Assembly: GCA_030706635.1 (NCBI GenBank)
Contig: JAUZOD010000028.1
Coordinates: 1 to 48,046 of the forward strand
Reading direction: 5' to 3'
DNA length: 48,046 nucleotides
DNA from: Bacteroidota bacterium
Lineage (GTDB): Bacteria; Bacteroidota; Bacteroidia; Chitinophagales; Chitinophagaceae
Under the pieces are notes generated by a model that was given only the letters and a program-made list of their open reading frames with translations, did no database searches and was not told the DNA's origin. The translations under genes were made by a program, and so were the position numbers. Positions 29,143-38,272 of this stretch are shown piece after piece (the first letter of the stretch is position 1; each line of letters opens with the position of its first letter).

Positions 29143-29685
29143 ATGGCATATATACCCGTTCAGGAAGGCTTACCGGGCATCAGAAGCCTGGTTCAATACA
29201 GACCGGAAACAGGAAAACCATTGTACGATTTAGTGCAGATCCTGCTGAGAGGGCCTTCCCCTTTAAGCCCCGCAGAGCGGGAGTTAATCGCGGCTTATGT
29301 TTCCAGCCGGAACGAATGCGGGTTTTGCATGAACAGTCATGCTGCCGCTGCACGCTGTTTGTATGGAGATCAAGAACAAATCGTGGATGATCTGTTGTAT
29401 AAAAATAATCAAACGGAGCTCTCTGAAAAAATGCAGGCCCTCCTGGCTATCGCCGGCAAAGTACAAAAGCTCGGAAAATCAGTCAGTCCACAGGATATTG
29501 AAACAGCGAGAAAAGCCGGCGCACAGGATGAGGATATTCATGACACCGTATTGATCGCAGCTACTTTTTCGCTCTTCAACCGGTACGTGGATGGGCTGGC
29601 AAGCTTTACCCCGACAAACGAATCGGCTTATGAAGCAATGGGAAAACGAATGAGTGAAAACGGATACGTGTTTCCTAACCAATAA
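29143..29685 (+). CDS. CMD-family peroxidase-related protein, paralogue 2
   Basis: A 180-residue CMD/AhpD-fold protein with Cys59-x-x-Cys62 and His66 (ECGFCMNSH), ERELIAAYVS before it, and DIHDTVLIAA and NRYVDGL later. It is the shortest of the four copies. It starts 6 bp after the MFS stop. It shares 'KLGKSV' and 'SEKMQALLAIAGKVQ' features most closely with paralogue 1. The four copies differ enough to be old duplications rather than recent amplification. Confidence 0.88.
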   Translation: MAYIPVQEGLPGIRSLVQYRPETGKPLYDLVQILLRGPSPLSPAERELIAAYVSSRNECGFCMNSHAAAARCLYGDQEQIVDDLLYKNNQTELSEKMQALLAIAGKVQKLGKSVSPQDIETARKAGAQDEDIHDTVLIAATFSLFNRYVDGLASFTPTNESAYEAMGKRMSENGYVFPNQ

Positions 29686-29696
29686 AAATAAAACGT

Positions 29697-30248
29697 ATGG
29701 CATACATCGATTTAAGAAATGAACTGCCGGGAATCCGCGGGCCGATGGTCTACCGGCCCGAAACCGGAAAAGTATTAAATGAGCTCGCGGAAATATTATT
29801 GCATGATGAGAACAATACACTTTCCCGGGGGGAAAGGGAACTGATCGGGACATACGTCTCCTCGGAGAATGATTGTTTTTTCTGTCAGAACGTGCATGGC
29901 GCCATGGCCCAGCACTATATGAAATCCGATATGCAGTTCATCGACCGGATAAAAAAAGACTTTCAGGCAACGCCGATCTCAGCGAAGTTAAAATCCCTTC
30001 TGGCGATCGCAGGAAGTGTTCAAAAGGGTGGAAAACAGGTAACGCCCGAGCAGATCGAATATGCCAAAAGTCTTGGTGCTACTGACCGCGAAATCCACGA
30101 TACCGTGTTGATCGCTGCTGCGTTCTGCATGTTCAACCGCTATGTGGACGGGCTGAATACCTGGGCTCCCCAGGACCGGCAGATATATGTGGACCGTGCC
30201 CCCATGCGGGCTGCAGAAGGATATTCACAAGCCGGTCTGGTAAAATAA
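29697..30248 (+). CDS. CMD-family peroxidase-related protein, paralogue 3
   Basis: A 183-residue CMD/AhpD-fold protein with Cys60-x-x-Cys63 and His67 (DCFFCQNVH; one residue is inserted upstream relative to the other copies). ERELIGTYVS, EIHDTVLIAAAFCMFNRYVDGL (in pieces) and the shared N-terminal 'LPGIRG...YRPETGK' pattern are all present. Start at the ATG 29697, 11 bp after paralogue 2. It is closest to paralogue 4 by eye (both have KGGK/QGGKSV-type loops and AAAFCMFNRY). Confidence 0.88.
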   Translation: MAYIDLRNELPGIRGPMVYRPETGKVLNELAEILLHDENNTLSRGERELIGTYVSSENDCFFCQNVHGAMAQHYMKSDMQFIDRIKKDFQATPISAKLKSLLAIAGSVQKGGKQVTPEQIEYAKSLGATDREIHDTVLIAAAFCMFNRYVDGLNTWAPQDRQIYVDRAPMRAAEGYSQAGLVK

Positions 30249-30276
30249 ACATTTTTAATTTCTTAAAAACAAACAC

Positions 30277-30861
30277 ATGCCTTATATCGATGTCGACAAA
30301 AACCTGCCGGGTATCAGGTCTCTTATGGCCTTCCGCCCGGAAACCGCGAAACCCCTGTCTGACCTGGCAGAAGCGCTGTTAAGGGATAATACAGGCCTTT
30401 CCCGTGCGGAAAGGGAACTCATCGCTACTTATGTTTCGTACCTGAACGATTGTTTTTACTGCCATAATTCGCACGGGGAACTCGCGGTTTGTTATCTCGA
30501 CGGAAACCGCGAACTGGTGGATGCGGTAAGAAAAGATTACCGGAATGCAGACATATCCGAAAAATTAAAAGCGCTGTTGCAGATTGCAGGGAAAGTGCAG
30601 CAGGGAGGAAAGTCCGTACTGCCGGAGAATATTGAAAATGCTAAACGGCATCAGGCTACGGACCGGGATATTCACGATACCGTTTTAATAGCCGCGGCCT
30701 TCTGCATGTTTAACCGATATGTGGACGGACTTGCCTCAACGGCTCCCAAAGACATGTCTTCCTATCCACTCCGGGCTAAACAGGTGGCTGAAAACGGGTA
30801 TGGTCCGCATATCTATTCAACTGCACAACCGCAGGCTTCCTCCGAAGAGATCCATGCATAA
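30277..30861 (+). CDS. CMD-family peroxidase-related protein, paralogue 4
   Basis: A 194-residue CMD/AhpD-fold protein with Cys59-x-x-Cys62 and His66 (DCFYCHNSH), ERELIATYVS and DIHDTVLIAAAF followed by NRYVDGL. The C-terminus carries an extra polar tail (about residues 180-194) absent from copies 2 and 3. It ends 37 bp before the SusC start, which ties the enzymatic block to the outer-membrane uptake pair. All four copies are leaderless and so probably cytoplasmic. Confidence 0.88.
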   Translation: MPYIDVDKNLPGIRSLMAFRPETAKPLSDLAEALLRDNTGLSRAERELIATYVSYLNDCFYCHNSHGELAVCYLDGNRELVDAVRKDYRNADISEKLKALLQIAGKVQQGGKSVLPENIENAKRHQATDRDIHDTVLIAAAFCMFNRYVDGLASTAPKDMSSYPLRAKQVAENGYGPHIYSTAQPQASSEEIHA

Positions 30862-30898
30862 ATCATAAACCAAAACAAACTTCTAACACTAATTCGCA

Positions 30899-33856
30899 AT
30901 GAGAAAATTCAAACTTCTAGCAGCCTTACTGCTGTATATCGTTATGCTGCCGACCGTATCATCGGGGCAGAACAGGCCTGTTAGCGGAACGGTGACCGAA
31001 CTCAATGGGAAACCCATATCCGGTGCAACTGTGCAGGTTAAGGGAACCACGATGGGAACCGTAACGGATGAGGCTGGAAAGTTCAAATTATCCGCGCCCT
31101 CCAACGCCAGTATTATCATCAGCTCCACCGGGTTTCGCAGCCAGACAGTCAAACTGGAAGAAAATGCCTCCAACCTCTCCCTTGTACTGGAGGAAGATGT
31201 TGCCAAACTAGATGAAATCATCATAACCGGTCTTTCAACCAGCGTGAAGCGAAGGAACCTCGCCAATGCAGTCGCCACCATTTCCGCCACGGAATTGAAC
31301 GGCGTTGCTGCGTCACAGACTTTTGACGGGGCGCTCAACGGGAAAATTCCCGGGGCTTATATCAATGCCAATACCGGCGCACCCGGCGGAGGCATGTCAG
31401 TAAAATTAAGAGGAGTAACTTCCGTTTACGGGAATACCCAACCGCTTTATGTGGTGGACGGCGTTTTTGTTGATAACAGCGCCACATCTGCAGGATTAAA
31501 CGTAATCACCGGCGCCCTGGCCGGCGGTTCCGTCACATCCAACCAGGACAACCCATCGAACCGCATTTCCGATATCCGTCCTGAAGAAATCGAAAATGTC
31601 GAGATCTTAAAAGGAGCTTCTGCCGCTGCCATCTACGGTTCAAGAGCGGCCGGAGGCGTTATCATCATCACAACGAAAAAAGGAAGACCCGGCCCAACCC
31701 GGATCACCCTTTCCCAGGATCTGGGCGAGATTAAAGCCAGTAAACTGCTGGGCGTTCGCCAATTCACGGCACAGAGGGCCGCCAGTTTGAGTAACGACAG
31801 CGCCACCGGAGTTGCCCTGAGCCAGGAATTTCTCGCAGCACAGTCGGCAGGAAAAATTTACGATTATGAGAAAGAAGTTTTTGGCAATACCGGGTTTGCA
31901 CGCAATACCTTATTGAGCATGAGCGGAGGCAATGAAAAAACAACCTTTTATTTTTCCGCCGCGCAAAAAGACGAAGGAGGCATTGTAAAGAATACAGGGT
32001 ATAGAAACAGCAGCCTCCGGTTCAATGCCGAACACCATGTTTCGGATAATGTCAAATTGACCATCAGTACGAATTATATCAATTCCGGCGCCGGCAGAAG
32101 TCTGACGGGAAATGATAATAAAGGCGTCTCCCTTGGCATTGCGCTTTCGTCCACGCCGGGTTTCGCAGAACTGCATCCGGATAAACTCGGCAATTTTCCA
32201 AATGACCCCTTCGCTTCCTCAAATCCTCTGCAGACAATTGCACTCATGCGTAATAATGAATCCGTAAACCGGTTTATCAGCGGGCTCACGCTGGGCGCCA
32301 CATTCCAAAGAAGCACAAAGAGTACTACCAAATTTGTTGCACAGGGCGGATTTGATTTTTACAACCTCGAAACGAATGTCCTTTTCCCCAGTGTATTACA
32401 ATTTCAGGCTGTCAACAAGGGAACTTCCATCCAGGGCTTTACGAAAAACCTAAATACGAATTATATTCTTTCCCTGGTAAACAGTCTTACGGTTTCCGAT
32501 AAATTATCATTGACCACTTCGGCCGGGCTTACGCAGGAAAGCGGAGATTATAATAATTTGCTGAACGTGGCCACCCAGGTCATTTCAGGTCAGTCCAATG
32601 TGGACCAGGCCGGTGCACTCACAGCAACCCAATTCAGAACACGATTTGAGAATGATGGGGCGTTCATACAGGAAGAAGCCAGCATCATGGATGCGATAAC
32701 CTTAACGGGCGGTGTACGGTTCGACCGCTCATCCAATAACGGTGATGCCAACAAATACTATGCTTATCCGAAGGCAGGCATTTCCTGGAATCTGACCCGC
32801 AGCGGCATTTTCAGCAGGGAAGGAATCTTTGATAATTTCAAAGTCCGGGCAGCTTACGGCGAGGCAAATAATGTTCCGGCGTATGGAAGCAAGTTCACCT
32901 CCATGGTGGTTTCCAATATTGAGGGTTTACCGGGATCACTGATCAATATCCAGAGAGGTCAGCCGGGAATAAAACCGGAAAGACAAACCGAATTTGAAGC
33001 TGGCTTCGATTTCAGTGTATTGAAAGGCGCATTGAGTTTTGAAGCAACTTTTTACGACAAGCACATTTTCGATTTCCTGATGCAAAGCAATCTGCCTTCT
33101 TCTTCGGGGTTCAGCACCAGCTGGCTCAACGCGGGCAACTTACGTAATCAGGGCGTTGAACTCGGCTTAAATGCCCGGCCCGTTTCGTCCAGGACCATTA
33201 CCTGGAATACTTCCCTGAATTTCTGGATAAACCGTTCGCTGGTTACCAAACTCACCATACCGCCGACACCCCAGGGTTCCTTCGGATATATACTGGGAAC
33301 ATTCCAGATAGAACAGGGAAAATCGGCAACCCAGATCATAGGCCTTGGCGGCCCCGGCGGCAGCATTGTGAAGTGGGGAGATGCAGAGCCTAAATTCCAG
33401 ATGAATACGTATAATGAAATTACCTTTCTGGATAAATGGAGCTTCCGCTTTTTGCTCCATTTGAAGGCGGGCGGACAAAACGTAAATCTCACGAGCCTGG
33501 AAAATGATTTTGGCGGCACCAGCGCCGACTATGATAAGGTCAGCAACAAACTGGGTGTGCCGGATGCCATTTACCGGATCATGTCGATCGGGTCAACAGC
33601 AAAAGAATTTGTTCAAAACTCCGGATACCTGAAACTGCGCGAAATTGGACTGTATTATAGCATCCATAAAATCCCTGTAAGTTATGTGAAAGGAATTCGC
33701 ATCGGGGTTTCACTCACTAATTTTTTAACGGTCACCAAATACAAGTCGTACGATCCTGAAGTTTCCAATTTCGGAGCCGGTTTTTCCAGCGGAGTGGATG
33801 TTGATCCATACCCTGCATCCAAACGGGCCGATTTTCATATTTCAATGGATTTTTAA
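30899..33856 (+). CDS. SusC/RagA-type TonB-dependent outer-membrane transporter
   Basis: A 985-residue protein with a signal peptide (about 1-23, ending SSGQ), an N-terminal carboxypeptidase-like regulatory domain (about 25-95; 'VSGTVTELNGKPISGATVQVKG' in pieces), a plug domain (about 105-260; 'QPLYVVDGV', 'ENVEILKGASAAAIYGSRAAGGVI' in parts) and a 22-strand barrel region to the C-terminus, which ends in an aromatic (MDF). It imports a ligand across the outer membrane with TonB energy, together with the SusD lipoprotein 32 bp downstream. The plug family differs from the shattered receptor at 24.2-25.1 kb, so they are not recent duplicates. Confidence 0.95.
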   Translation: MRKFKLLAALLLYIVMLPTVSSGQNRPVSGTVTELNGKPISGATVQVKGTTMGTVTDEAGKFKLSAPSNASIIISSTGFRSQTVKLEENASNLSLVLEEDVAKLDEIIITGLSTSVKRRNLANAVATISATELNGVAASQTFDGALNGKIPGAYINANTGAPGGGMSVKLRGVTSVYGNTQPLYVVDGVFVDNSATSAGLNVITGALAGGSVTSNQDNPSNRISDIRPEEIENVEILKGASAAAIYGSRAAGGVIIITTKKGRPGPTRITLSQDLGEIKASKLLGVRQFTAQRAASLSNDSATGVALSQEFLAAQSAGKIYDYEKEVFGNTGFARNTLLSMSGGNEKTTFYFSAAQKDEGGIVKNTGYRNSSLRFNAEHHVSDNVKLTISTNYINSGAGRSLTGNDNKGVSLGIALSSTPGFAELHPDKLGNFPNDPFASSNPLQTIALMRNNESVNRFISGLTLGATFQRSTKSTTKFVAQGGFDFYNLETNVLFPSVLQFQAVNKGTSIQGFTKNLNTNYILSLVNSLTVSDKLSLTTSAGLTQESGDYNNLLNVATQVISGQSNVDQAGALTATQFRTRFENDGAFIQEEASIMDAITLTGGVRFDRSSNNGDANKYYAYPKAGISWNLTRSGIFSREGIFDNFKVRAAYGEANNVPAYGSKFTSMVVSNIEGLPGSLINIQRGQPGIKPERQTEFEAGFDFSVLKGALSFEATFYDKHIFDFLMQSNLPSSSGFSTSWLNAGNLRNQGVELGLNARPVSSRTITWNTSLNFWINRSLVTKLTIPPTPQGSFGYILGTFQIEQGKSATQIIGLGGPGGSIVKWGDAEPKFQMNTYNEITFLDKWSFRFLLHLKAGGQNVNLTSLENDFGGTSADYDKVSNKLGVPDAIYRIMSIGSTAKEFVQNSGYLKLREIGLYYSIHKIPVSYVKGIRIGVSLTNFLTVTKYKSYDPEVSNFGAGFSSGVDVDPYPASKRADFHISMDF

Positions 33857-33888
33857 ACCCAGGACCAATTAAAAATAAAAATTTACAG

Positions 33889-35187
33889 ATGAAATCAATT
33901 ATCATAAACAGTCTGCTACTGCTGAGCCTTAGCGCTGTATTATTTTCCTGCAAAAAAGATTTTGGCAACCTGAACAGTCCAACCGTAGAAAGCTTCCTGG
34001 GCAATGCCGCACAAAGCGATCTCAATAACCTCGTCAGCGGTACCGAATCCGGACTTCGCACCAGCCTCGCCTTTTACCTCGATGATGTGGGCACCATTGG
34101 CAGGGAAGGATATCATTTTTCCGCTTCGGAACCCAGATACGTAACCGATCTGCTCGGTGCTGACGCAGCTACCCTGAGCAATAGTAATTTTTACATCAAC
34201 ACACCCTGGGCCAATGCTTACCGGGTAGTTAAAAACTGTAACCTGCTTATCCAGGCGGCAAACAATTCCACGCTCATTACGTCTGATCAAAAAAGCGGTT
34301 ATTATGGCTTCGCAAGAACCATTAAAGCCTATCAGCTTTTACTAAACCTTAACCTGACGGACTCCAATGGAATCAGGCTCGATGTGAGCGATCCGGATAA
34401 CCTCGGTCCAATTGTTTCCTATTCAGAAGGGCTGGCCGGCATCCTGGCATTGCTTGACTCTGCAAAAGCAGATCTCTCCGCCGGTTCGGTTGTTTTTTCT
34501 CTGTCGTCTGGTTTCAACGGATTTAATGATGCCGCAGGCTTAATTAAATTCAACCGGGCTCTGGCAGCCCGCGTCGATGCATACCTGGCCAACTGGCCGG
34601 ATGTTTTAACCGCACTCAGTGAATCCTTTTTTAGTCTGACCGCAGATTTTAACCTGGGTGTAAATCATGTGTTCGGAACAGGAACGGGCGATCAGCTCAA
34701 TCCCATGTTCTTTCCCCAAAACCAAACAGGAGAAGTGCGGGTAGCCCATCCGTCTTATGCAACCGATATACAGCCCGGGGACGACCGTATTTCAAAAGCC
34801 ACTTTGCGGCAGGCAACCGCGTCCCTCTCAGGATTAAGCAGTAACCGGGACGTTTGGGTGTACACTTCCAGCACGGCGCCCGTACCGATCATCAGGAATG
34901 AGGAATTAATTCTGCTGTATGCTGAAGCCAATATTCAGAACAGCAACTTTCCGGAAGGGGAAAAGGCTTTAAATATCATCCGGAACGGACATCATCTGCC
35001 AAACTATTCCGGACCGGTAACCAAAGATGCCCTGATAGATGAAATGCTTTACGAAAGAAGATACTCCTTATTTTTCGAAGGTCACCGCTGGATTGATATG
35101 CGGCGGTATAACAGATTAAATGAATTACCACTCGACCGGACGGGGGATGATATATGGTCTGAATTCCCATTGCCCGTATCGGAATAA
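33889..35187 (+). CDS. SusD/RagB-type substrate-binding lipoprotein
   Basis: A 432-residue lipoprotein with a lipobox ending at Cys near residue 21 (AVLFSCKKDF). The SusD/RagB C-terminal signature is clear (EMLYERRYSLFFEGHRWIDM and RRYNRL), and a TPR-like helical core surrounds 'WANAYRVVKNCNLLI' and 'GFARTIKAYQLL'. It sits on the outer membrane as the lid of the SusC channel. It is somewhat shorter than most glycan-binding SusD proteins, and no glycoside hydrolase gene lies in the same operon, so the ligand need not be a polysaccharide. A strong terminator follows. Confidence 0.93.
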   Translation: MKSIIINSLLLLSLSAVLFSCKKDFGNLNSPTVESFLGNAAQSDLNNLVSGTESGLRTSLAFYLDDVGTIGREGYHFSASEPRYVTDLLGADAATLSNSNFYINTPWANAYRVVKNCNLLIQAANNSTLITSDQKSGYYGFARTIKAYQLLLNLNLTDSNGIRLDVSDPDNLGPIVSYSEGLAGILALLDSAKADLSAGSVVFSLSSGFNGFNDAAGLIKFNRALAARVDAYLANWPDVLTALSESFFSLTADFNLGVNHVFGTGTGDQLNPMFFPQNQTGEVRVAHPSYATDIQPGDDRISKATLRQATASLSGLSSNRDVWVYTSSTAPVPIIRNEELILLYAEANIQNSNFPEGEKALNIIRNGHHLPNYSGPVTKDALIDEMLYERRYSLFFEGHRWIDMRRYNRLNELPLDRTGDDIWSEFPLPVSE

Positions 35188-35222
35188 AGTCGTTTTAGGT
35201 TTTCTATAGTGTATAGGTTTAA

Positions 35223-35250
35223 AAAGGCCCCTGATTCTTCAGGGGCCTTT
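35223..35250. terminator. Rho-independent terminator shared by convergent genes
   Basis: A perfect 12-bp stem (35223-35234 with 35239-35250, core GGCCCCTGA) with a 4-nt loop. On the minus strand it ends in a run of T (A-tract at 35221-35225); on the plus strand only TTT follows. It closes the SusD operon and the convergent 534-residue protein gene. Confidence 0.9.
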
Positions 35251-35280
35251 CAAAAAAAAAATCACTTTTCAAAAACCCCA

Positions 35281-36885
35281 TCACTCCAGAACGGTCACCT
35301 CTGAACCCTGTAAACGACGGATGAACAACACACCGCCCTGGTCTAACGATTTCCACCGGTACCCCTGCTGTTCACTACTATTTTCCTCGGAAATGGCTTT
35401 ACCATTTAGCAAAACGGCCGACGGTTTTTGGGTCATGCGAATGGTTTCGGTACCAGAACTGTCGTAGGTACGATAGAAAACGCGCAAACGACTGATGTTC
35501 TCTTCTTTCACTTCTGTCATCAGAAATTTATGGGCCTGCCCTCTGTAATCCACCCGTTGTATCACTGAACTGCTGGATACAATATGATCTGCCGTGGAGG
35601 GCGCCAATTCGGGATAAACAGCCATGGACCGGAGAAGATGACGCACATAATCACCATATCCGTCTGTCAGCCAGATTTCATCTTTGGGGTAACGGTTATG
35701 GCCATCCGCATTCACCATATACGTTGACCATGACAATTGCCGGATGGCATTTGCTTTTCGTGCCGTATCGCGGCTAAGGAATGAATATAAAAGTTCTGCA
35801 GCGGCTTCCCTGGAAGTATGACTTTGTCCGGGTACATGGTAAGCAGACTGTTCATTCACTACCGTTACACCATATTTTTTCCAGGTTTCATTTCCCAGAT
35901 CATGATAAATCCAATCAAAGATACCAGACACCTGTTTTTGCCAGTCTGGAAAATATATTCTGTATTCCATAATAAACCGGGCAAACGTGATGGCGTTAAT
36001 CTGGGTATTACTCCAGCCCGGAACATCTTCAAAAAACGGACCCCAGCGGTTATTCTTCAGTGGATAAGCCTTCATCCAGTTCAGCAAAACCTGAAAACTT
36101 TTTTGATAAACATCCGCATGCGTTGGATCAAGTTGCTGCAATGCCAGGAAAAGCTCCATCGTACCGCACCAGTTGGATGTGTAACGGGAAACATCTGTTG
36201 TTTCACCGGTATATGCGTTTACCTTAAAGGGTAAAGGAGAATGATCATAATCGCCCGGCTGCAGATGAGCAGCCAGTGTATGGGCTATTTTGATGGCTGC
36301 ATCGAGGTATTTTGCGCGGGTAGTTTGCATGTAATACTCGCTGCTGCACATCTTGTACAGATGGATCAGTTCCAGTGCAAAAGAGCCGGCTTTATCAGGC
36401 TGAAGAAAGCCCGGACCAATCATCATATCGCCGTCAAATACCCCTGAAAAAATCAGCGTATTATAGGGAAATGGCAGATCCGGCCACTGGCAGCCGGACG
36501 GCGAAAGGGAGTGGGAAAGATAATAATCCGCAATGAATTTCATATTCTGTTTAACCCGCTCGTTACCCGAATAGGCATACAGCAGCTGCCAGGAAGAAAG
36601 AGCCATCTGCAGCTGGTCACCACCAAGACCACGTGCATCATCTAAACCCGGCGTCCAGACCATGTGGTTCATATAATACGGCAACCCGTTCAGGTCGGTA
36701 CGCATGGTATCCCAGAAGTTCCAGACCCTGTTTATGATATAATCAAAAGACGTTCCGGGATCATCATTATACCAGGGTTTGATAATGCCTTTTCCATCCG
36801 TGCGGATGTTGTGATAACCCAGTTTTTCCTGGGCGTGCAGCGAAGGGAAAAGGAAGAGGCAGAGACATAAAACGAATGGCTTCAT
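35281..36885 (-). CDS. Secreted alpha/alpha-toroid (six-hairpin glycosidase-like) protein
   Basis: A 534-residue exported protein (signal peptide about 1-18, ending SLHAQ). The central 400 residues are helical with spaced aromatic/His/Asp motifs: 'FDYIINRVWNFWDTM', 'GLGGDQLQMALSSWQLLYAYSG', 'SNWCGTMELFLAL' and 'HTSREAAAELLYSFL'. These resemble six-hairpin glycosidase or lyase folds, followed by a beta-rich tail (about 430-534). No catalytic pair can be assigned. It is convergent with the SusD gene and could act on the same extracellular material, but shares only a terminator with it. Confidence 0.6.
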   Translation of the reverse strand: MKPFVLCLCLFLFPSLHAQEKLGYHNIRTDGKGIIKPWYNDDPGTSFDYIINRVWNFWDTMRTDLNGLPYYMNHMVWTPGLDDARGLGGDQLQMALSSWQLLYAYSGNERVKQNMKFIADYYLSHSLSPSGCQWPDLPFPYNTLIFSGVFDGDMMIGPGFLQPDKAGSFALELIHLYKMCSSEYYMQTTRAKYLDAAIKIAHTLAAHLQPGDYDHSPLPFKVNAYTGETTDVSRYTSNWCGTMELFLALQQLDPTHADVYQKSFQVLLNWMKAYPLKNNRWGPFFEDVPGWSNTQINAITFARFIMEYRIYFPDWQKQVSGIFDWIYHDLGNETWKKYGVTVVNEQSAYHVPGQSHTSREAAAELLYSFLSRDTARKANAIRQLSWSTYMVNADGHNRYPKDEIWLTDGYGDYVRHLLRSMAVYPELAPSTADHIVSSSSVIQRVDYRGQAHKFLMTEVKEENISRLRVFYRTYDSSGTETIRMTQKPSAVLLNGKAISEENSSEQQGYRWKSLDQGGVLFIRRLQGSEVTVLE

Positions 36886-36898
36886 AATGATTGATTGA

Positions 36899-37528
36899 TT
36901 ATCGGGTTCTCCATTTCCCCACCCAAACGAGAAAGAGGGAAATCAGAAAAAAAACAAAGATTAAAATAGAAGTATTGAGAAACACCTTTGGATAGCCGAG
37001 ATTACGAACATCCACAAACGGATAAGGATAATAGCCTGAAAAAGCACCACGCAGCAAAACGACCACAACATATAGTATTGGAAATATCAACCAGCCAAAT
37101 ACCGCTTTCCATCGCAGTCCGGATTTGGAGACAAAGAAAATCCAGAACAGAAGAAACAATAAAGGATTCACTGTATGTAGTAATTCATCCACCAGTTTCT
37201 GCAAACCCCGTGGATTCCAGAGCATCCTCAGGATGATGTTATATACAATACCAACCAGAACAATGTAGGTGGTAATGGCGGTAAGATTGGGGGGAGCCGA
37301 GAAAAATCTTCCCCATCGGGAAAGCGGGCTAAAAAGCAGGTAAGTAAAACAAACAGCCGCCAGCAGATTCGATAGTATGGTGAAAAAAGTAAAATAGCGG
37401 ATGACAGTTTCCGGAACAGAGGCCTGCCGGTTGGCCAGGATGAGATAAAATTGAAAGATGAGGGCGAACCATGCCAGACAGGCGCCGATCACCATAAAGG
37501 GCCGCTTAGCTTTTAACAGATTCTCCAT
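36899..37528 (-). CDS. Pr6Pr family membrane protein
   Basis: A 209-residue protein with six hydrophobic helices. The pattern 'YFTFFTILSNLLAAV' near residue 45, 'HTVNPLLFLLFWIFF' near residue 118 and the 'YPYPFVDV' loop near residue 170 match the Pr6Pr (putative six-transmembrane) family related to FAR-17a/AIG1 proteins. Eukaryotic relatives include fatty-acid-ester hydrolases. The conserved Thr and His are present. It ends 13 bp before the toroid gene's start region and is transcribed in the same direction. Confidence 0.8.
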   Translation of the reverse strand: MENLLKAKRPFMVIGACLAWFALIFQFYLILANRQASVPETVIRYFTFFTILSNLLAAVCFTYLLFSPLSRWGRFFSAPPNLTAITTYIVLVGIVYNIILRMLWNPRGLQKLVDELLHTVNPLLFLLFWIFFVSKSGLRWKAVFGWLIFPILYVVVVLLRGAFSGYYPYPFVDVRNLGYPKVFLNTSILIFVFFLISLFLVWVGKWRTR

Positions 37529-37578
37529 CCGGATGATTTAAAATAAGGGTTGGTTAAATATACGGGGTTTTTTATGCT

Positions 37579-38238
37579 TTATCTTTTCCAGAACCAAAGC
37601 CAAGCCAGTATCCAGCAAGCCAGGCAAACCGAAGCCAGGGTCAGGATTCTTTTTCCCTCTCTTCTATCCTGCTCATTGTAGGCAAACAAACGTTGGCCAT
37701 CGGGCAGGGTCCTTTGCATAAAAGCCATGCTGAACCCGATGATCATTCCCAATGGCGCTGCCAGCAGGGCCATCAGATAACCCAGCCAGGTCCAGGACTT
37801 ATCGGAAGCCTCAGGCCGGGAAAGCAATCTCATTTTTTCATCCTGAAAGCGTTTTAATTCTCCGGATGGAATAGATATCCCATGTTCCTGCAAAATCTTT
37901 TGCGCCAGGGCATAATCCAGGTATCCCCATTCATCAGGGTTCCGGATAATATCCATCAGTTCCGAATCGGTGAACTGGTAAAGATAATAGTCCTCTTCCA
38001 CCCTGTCGGCCTGCTTCCGGTAAAATAACTTCAGCACCCTGTCGGCCTCTTCAAAATCCGCAGCCCTGAGTTTTATCCTGATCTCCCTTTCCAGAAAGTT
38101 GTTGGCGAAACTGGGATCAAACAATTTTCCGCTGTCGTCCAATACCACTTCAATCCGGTGCTCCTTTAATTTTGCAGCCATTTCGACTGCCACCTCCGGA
38201 TCGTTGAATTTCTGGAATGTGAGAAAAGGTTCTTCCAT
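37579..38238 (-). CDS. DUF2007-like N-terminus plus membrane anchor, hypothetical
   Basis: A 219-residue protein. The N-terminal 70 residues (FQKFNDPEVAVEMAAKLKEH, then 'ADFEEADRVL') look like a DUF2007-type domain, proposed to be signal transducing. A helical middle follows, with two C-terminal hydrophobic helices (about 150-172 and 195-216). The frame is open to 38286, but the ATG at 38236-38238 is preferred because the upstream part overlaps the divergent MBL gene start at 38273. Function unknown. Confidence 0.7.
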   Translation of the reverse strand: MEEPFLTFQKFNDPEVAVEMAAKLKEHRIEVVLDDSGKLFDPSFANNFLEREIRIKLRAADFEEADRVLKLFYRKQADRVEEDYYLYQFTDSELMDIIRNPDEWGYLDYALAQKILQEHGISIPSGELKRFQDEKMRLLSRPEASDKSWTWLGYLMALLAAPLGMIIGFSMAFMQRTLPDGQRLFAYNEQDRREGKRILTLASVCLACWILAWLWFWKR

Positions 38239-38272
38239 AACCGTAAACTTAACACTAAATTCGCCGCCATAC

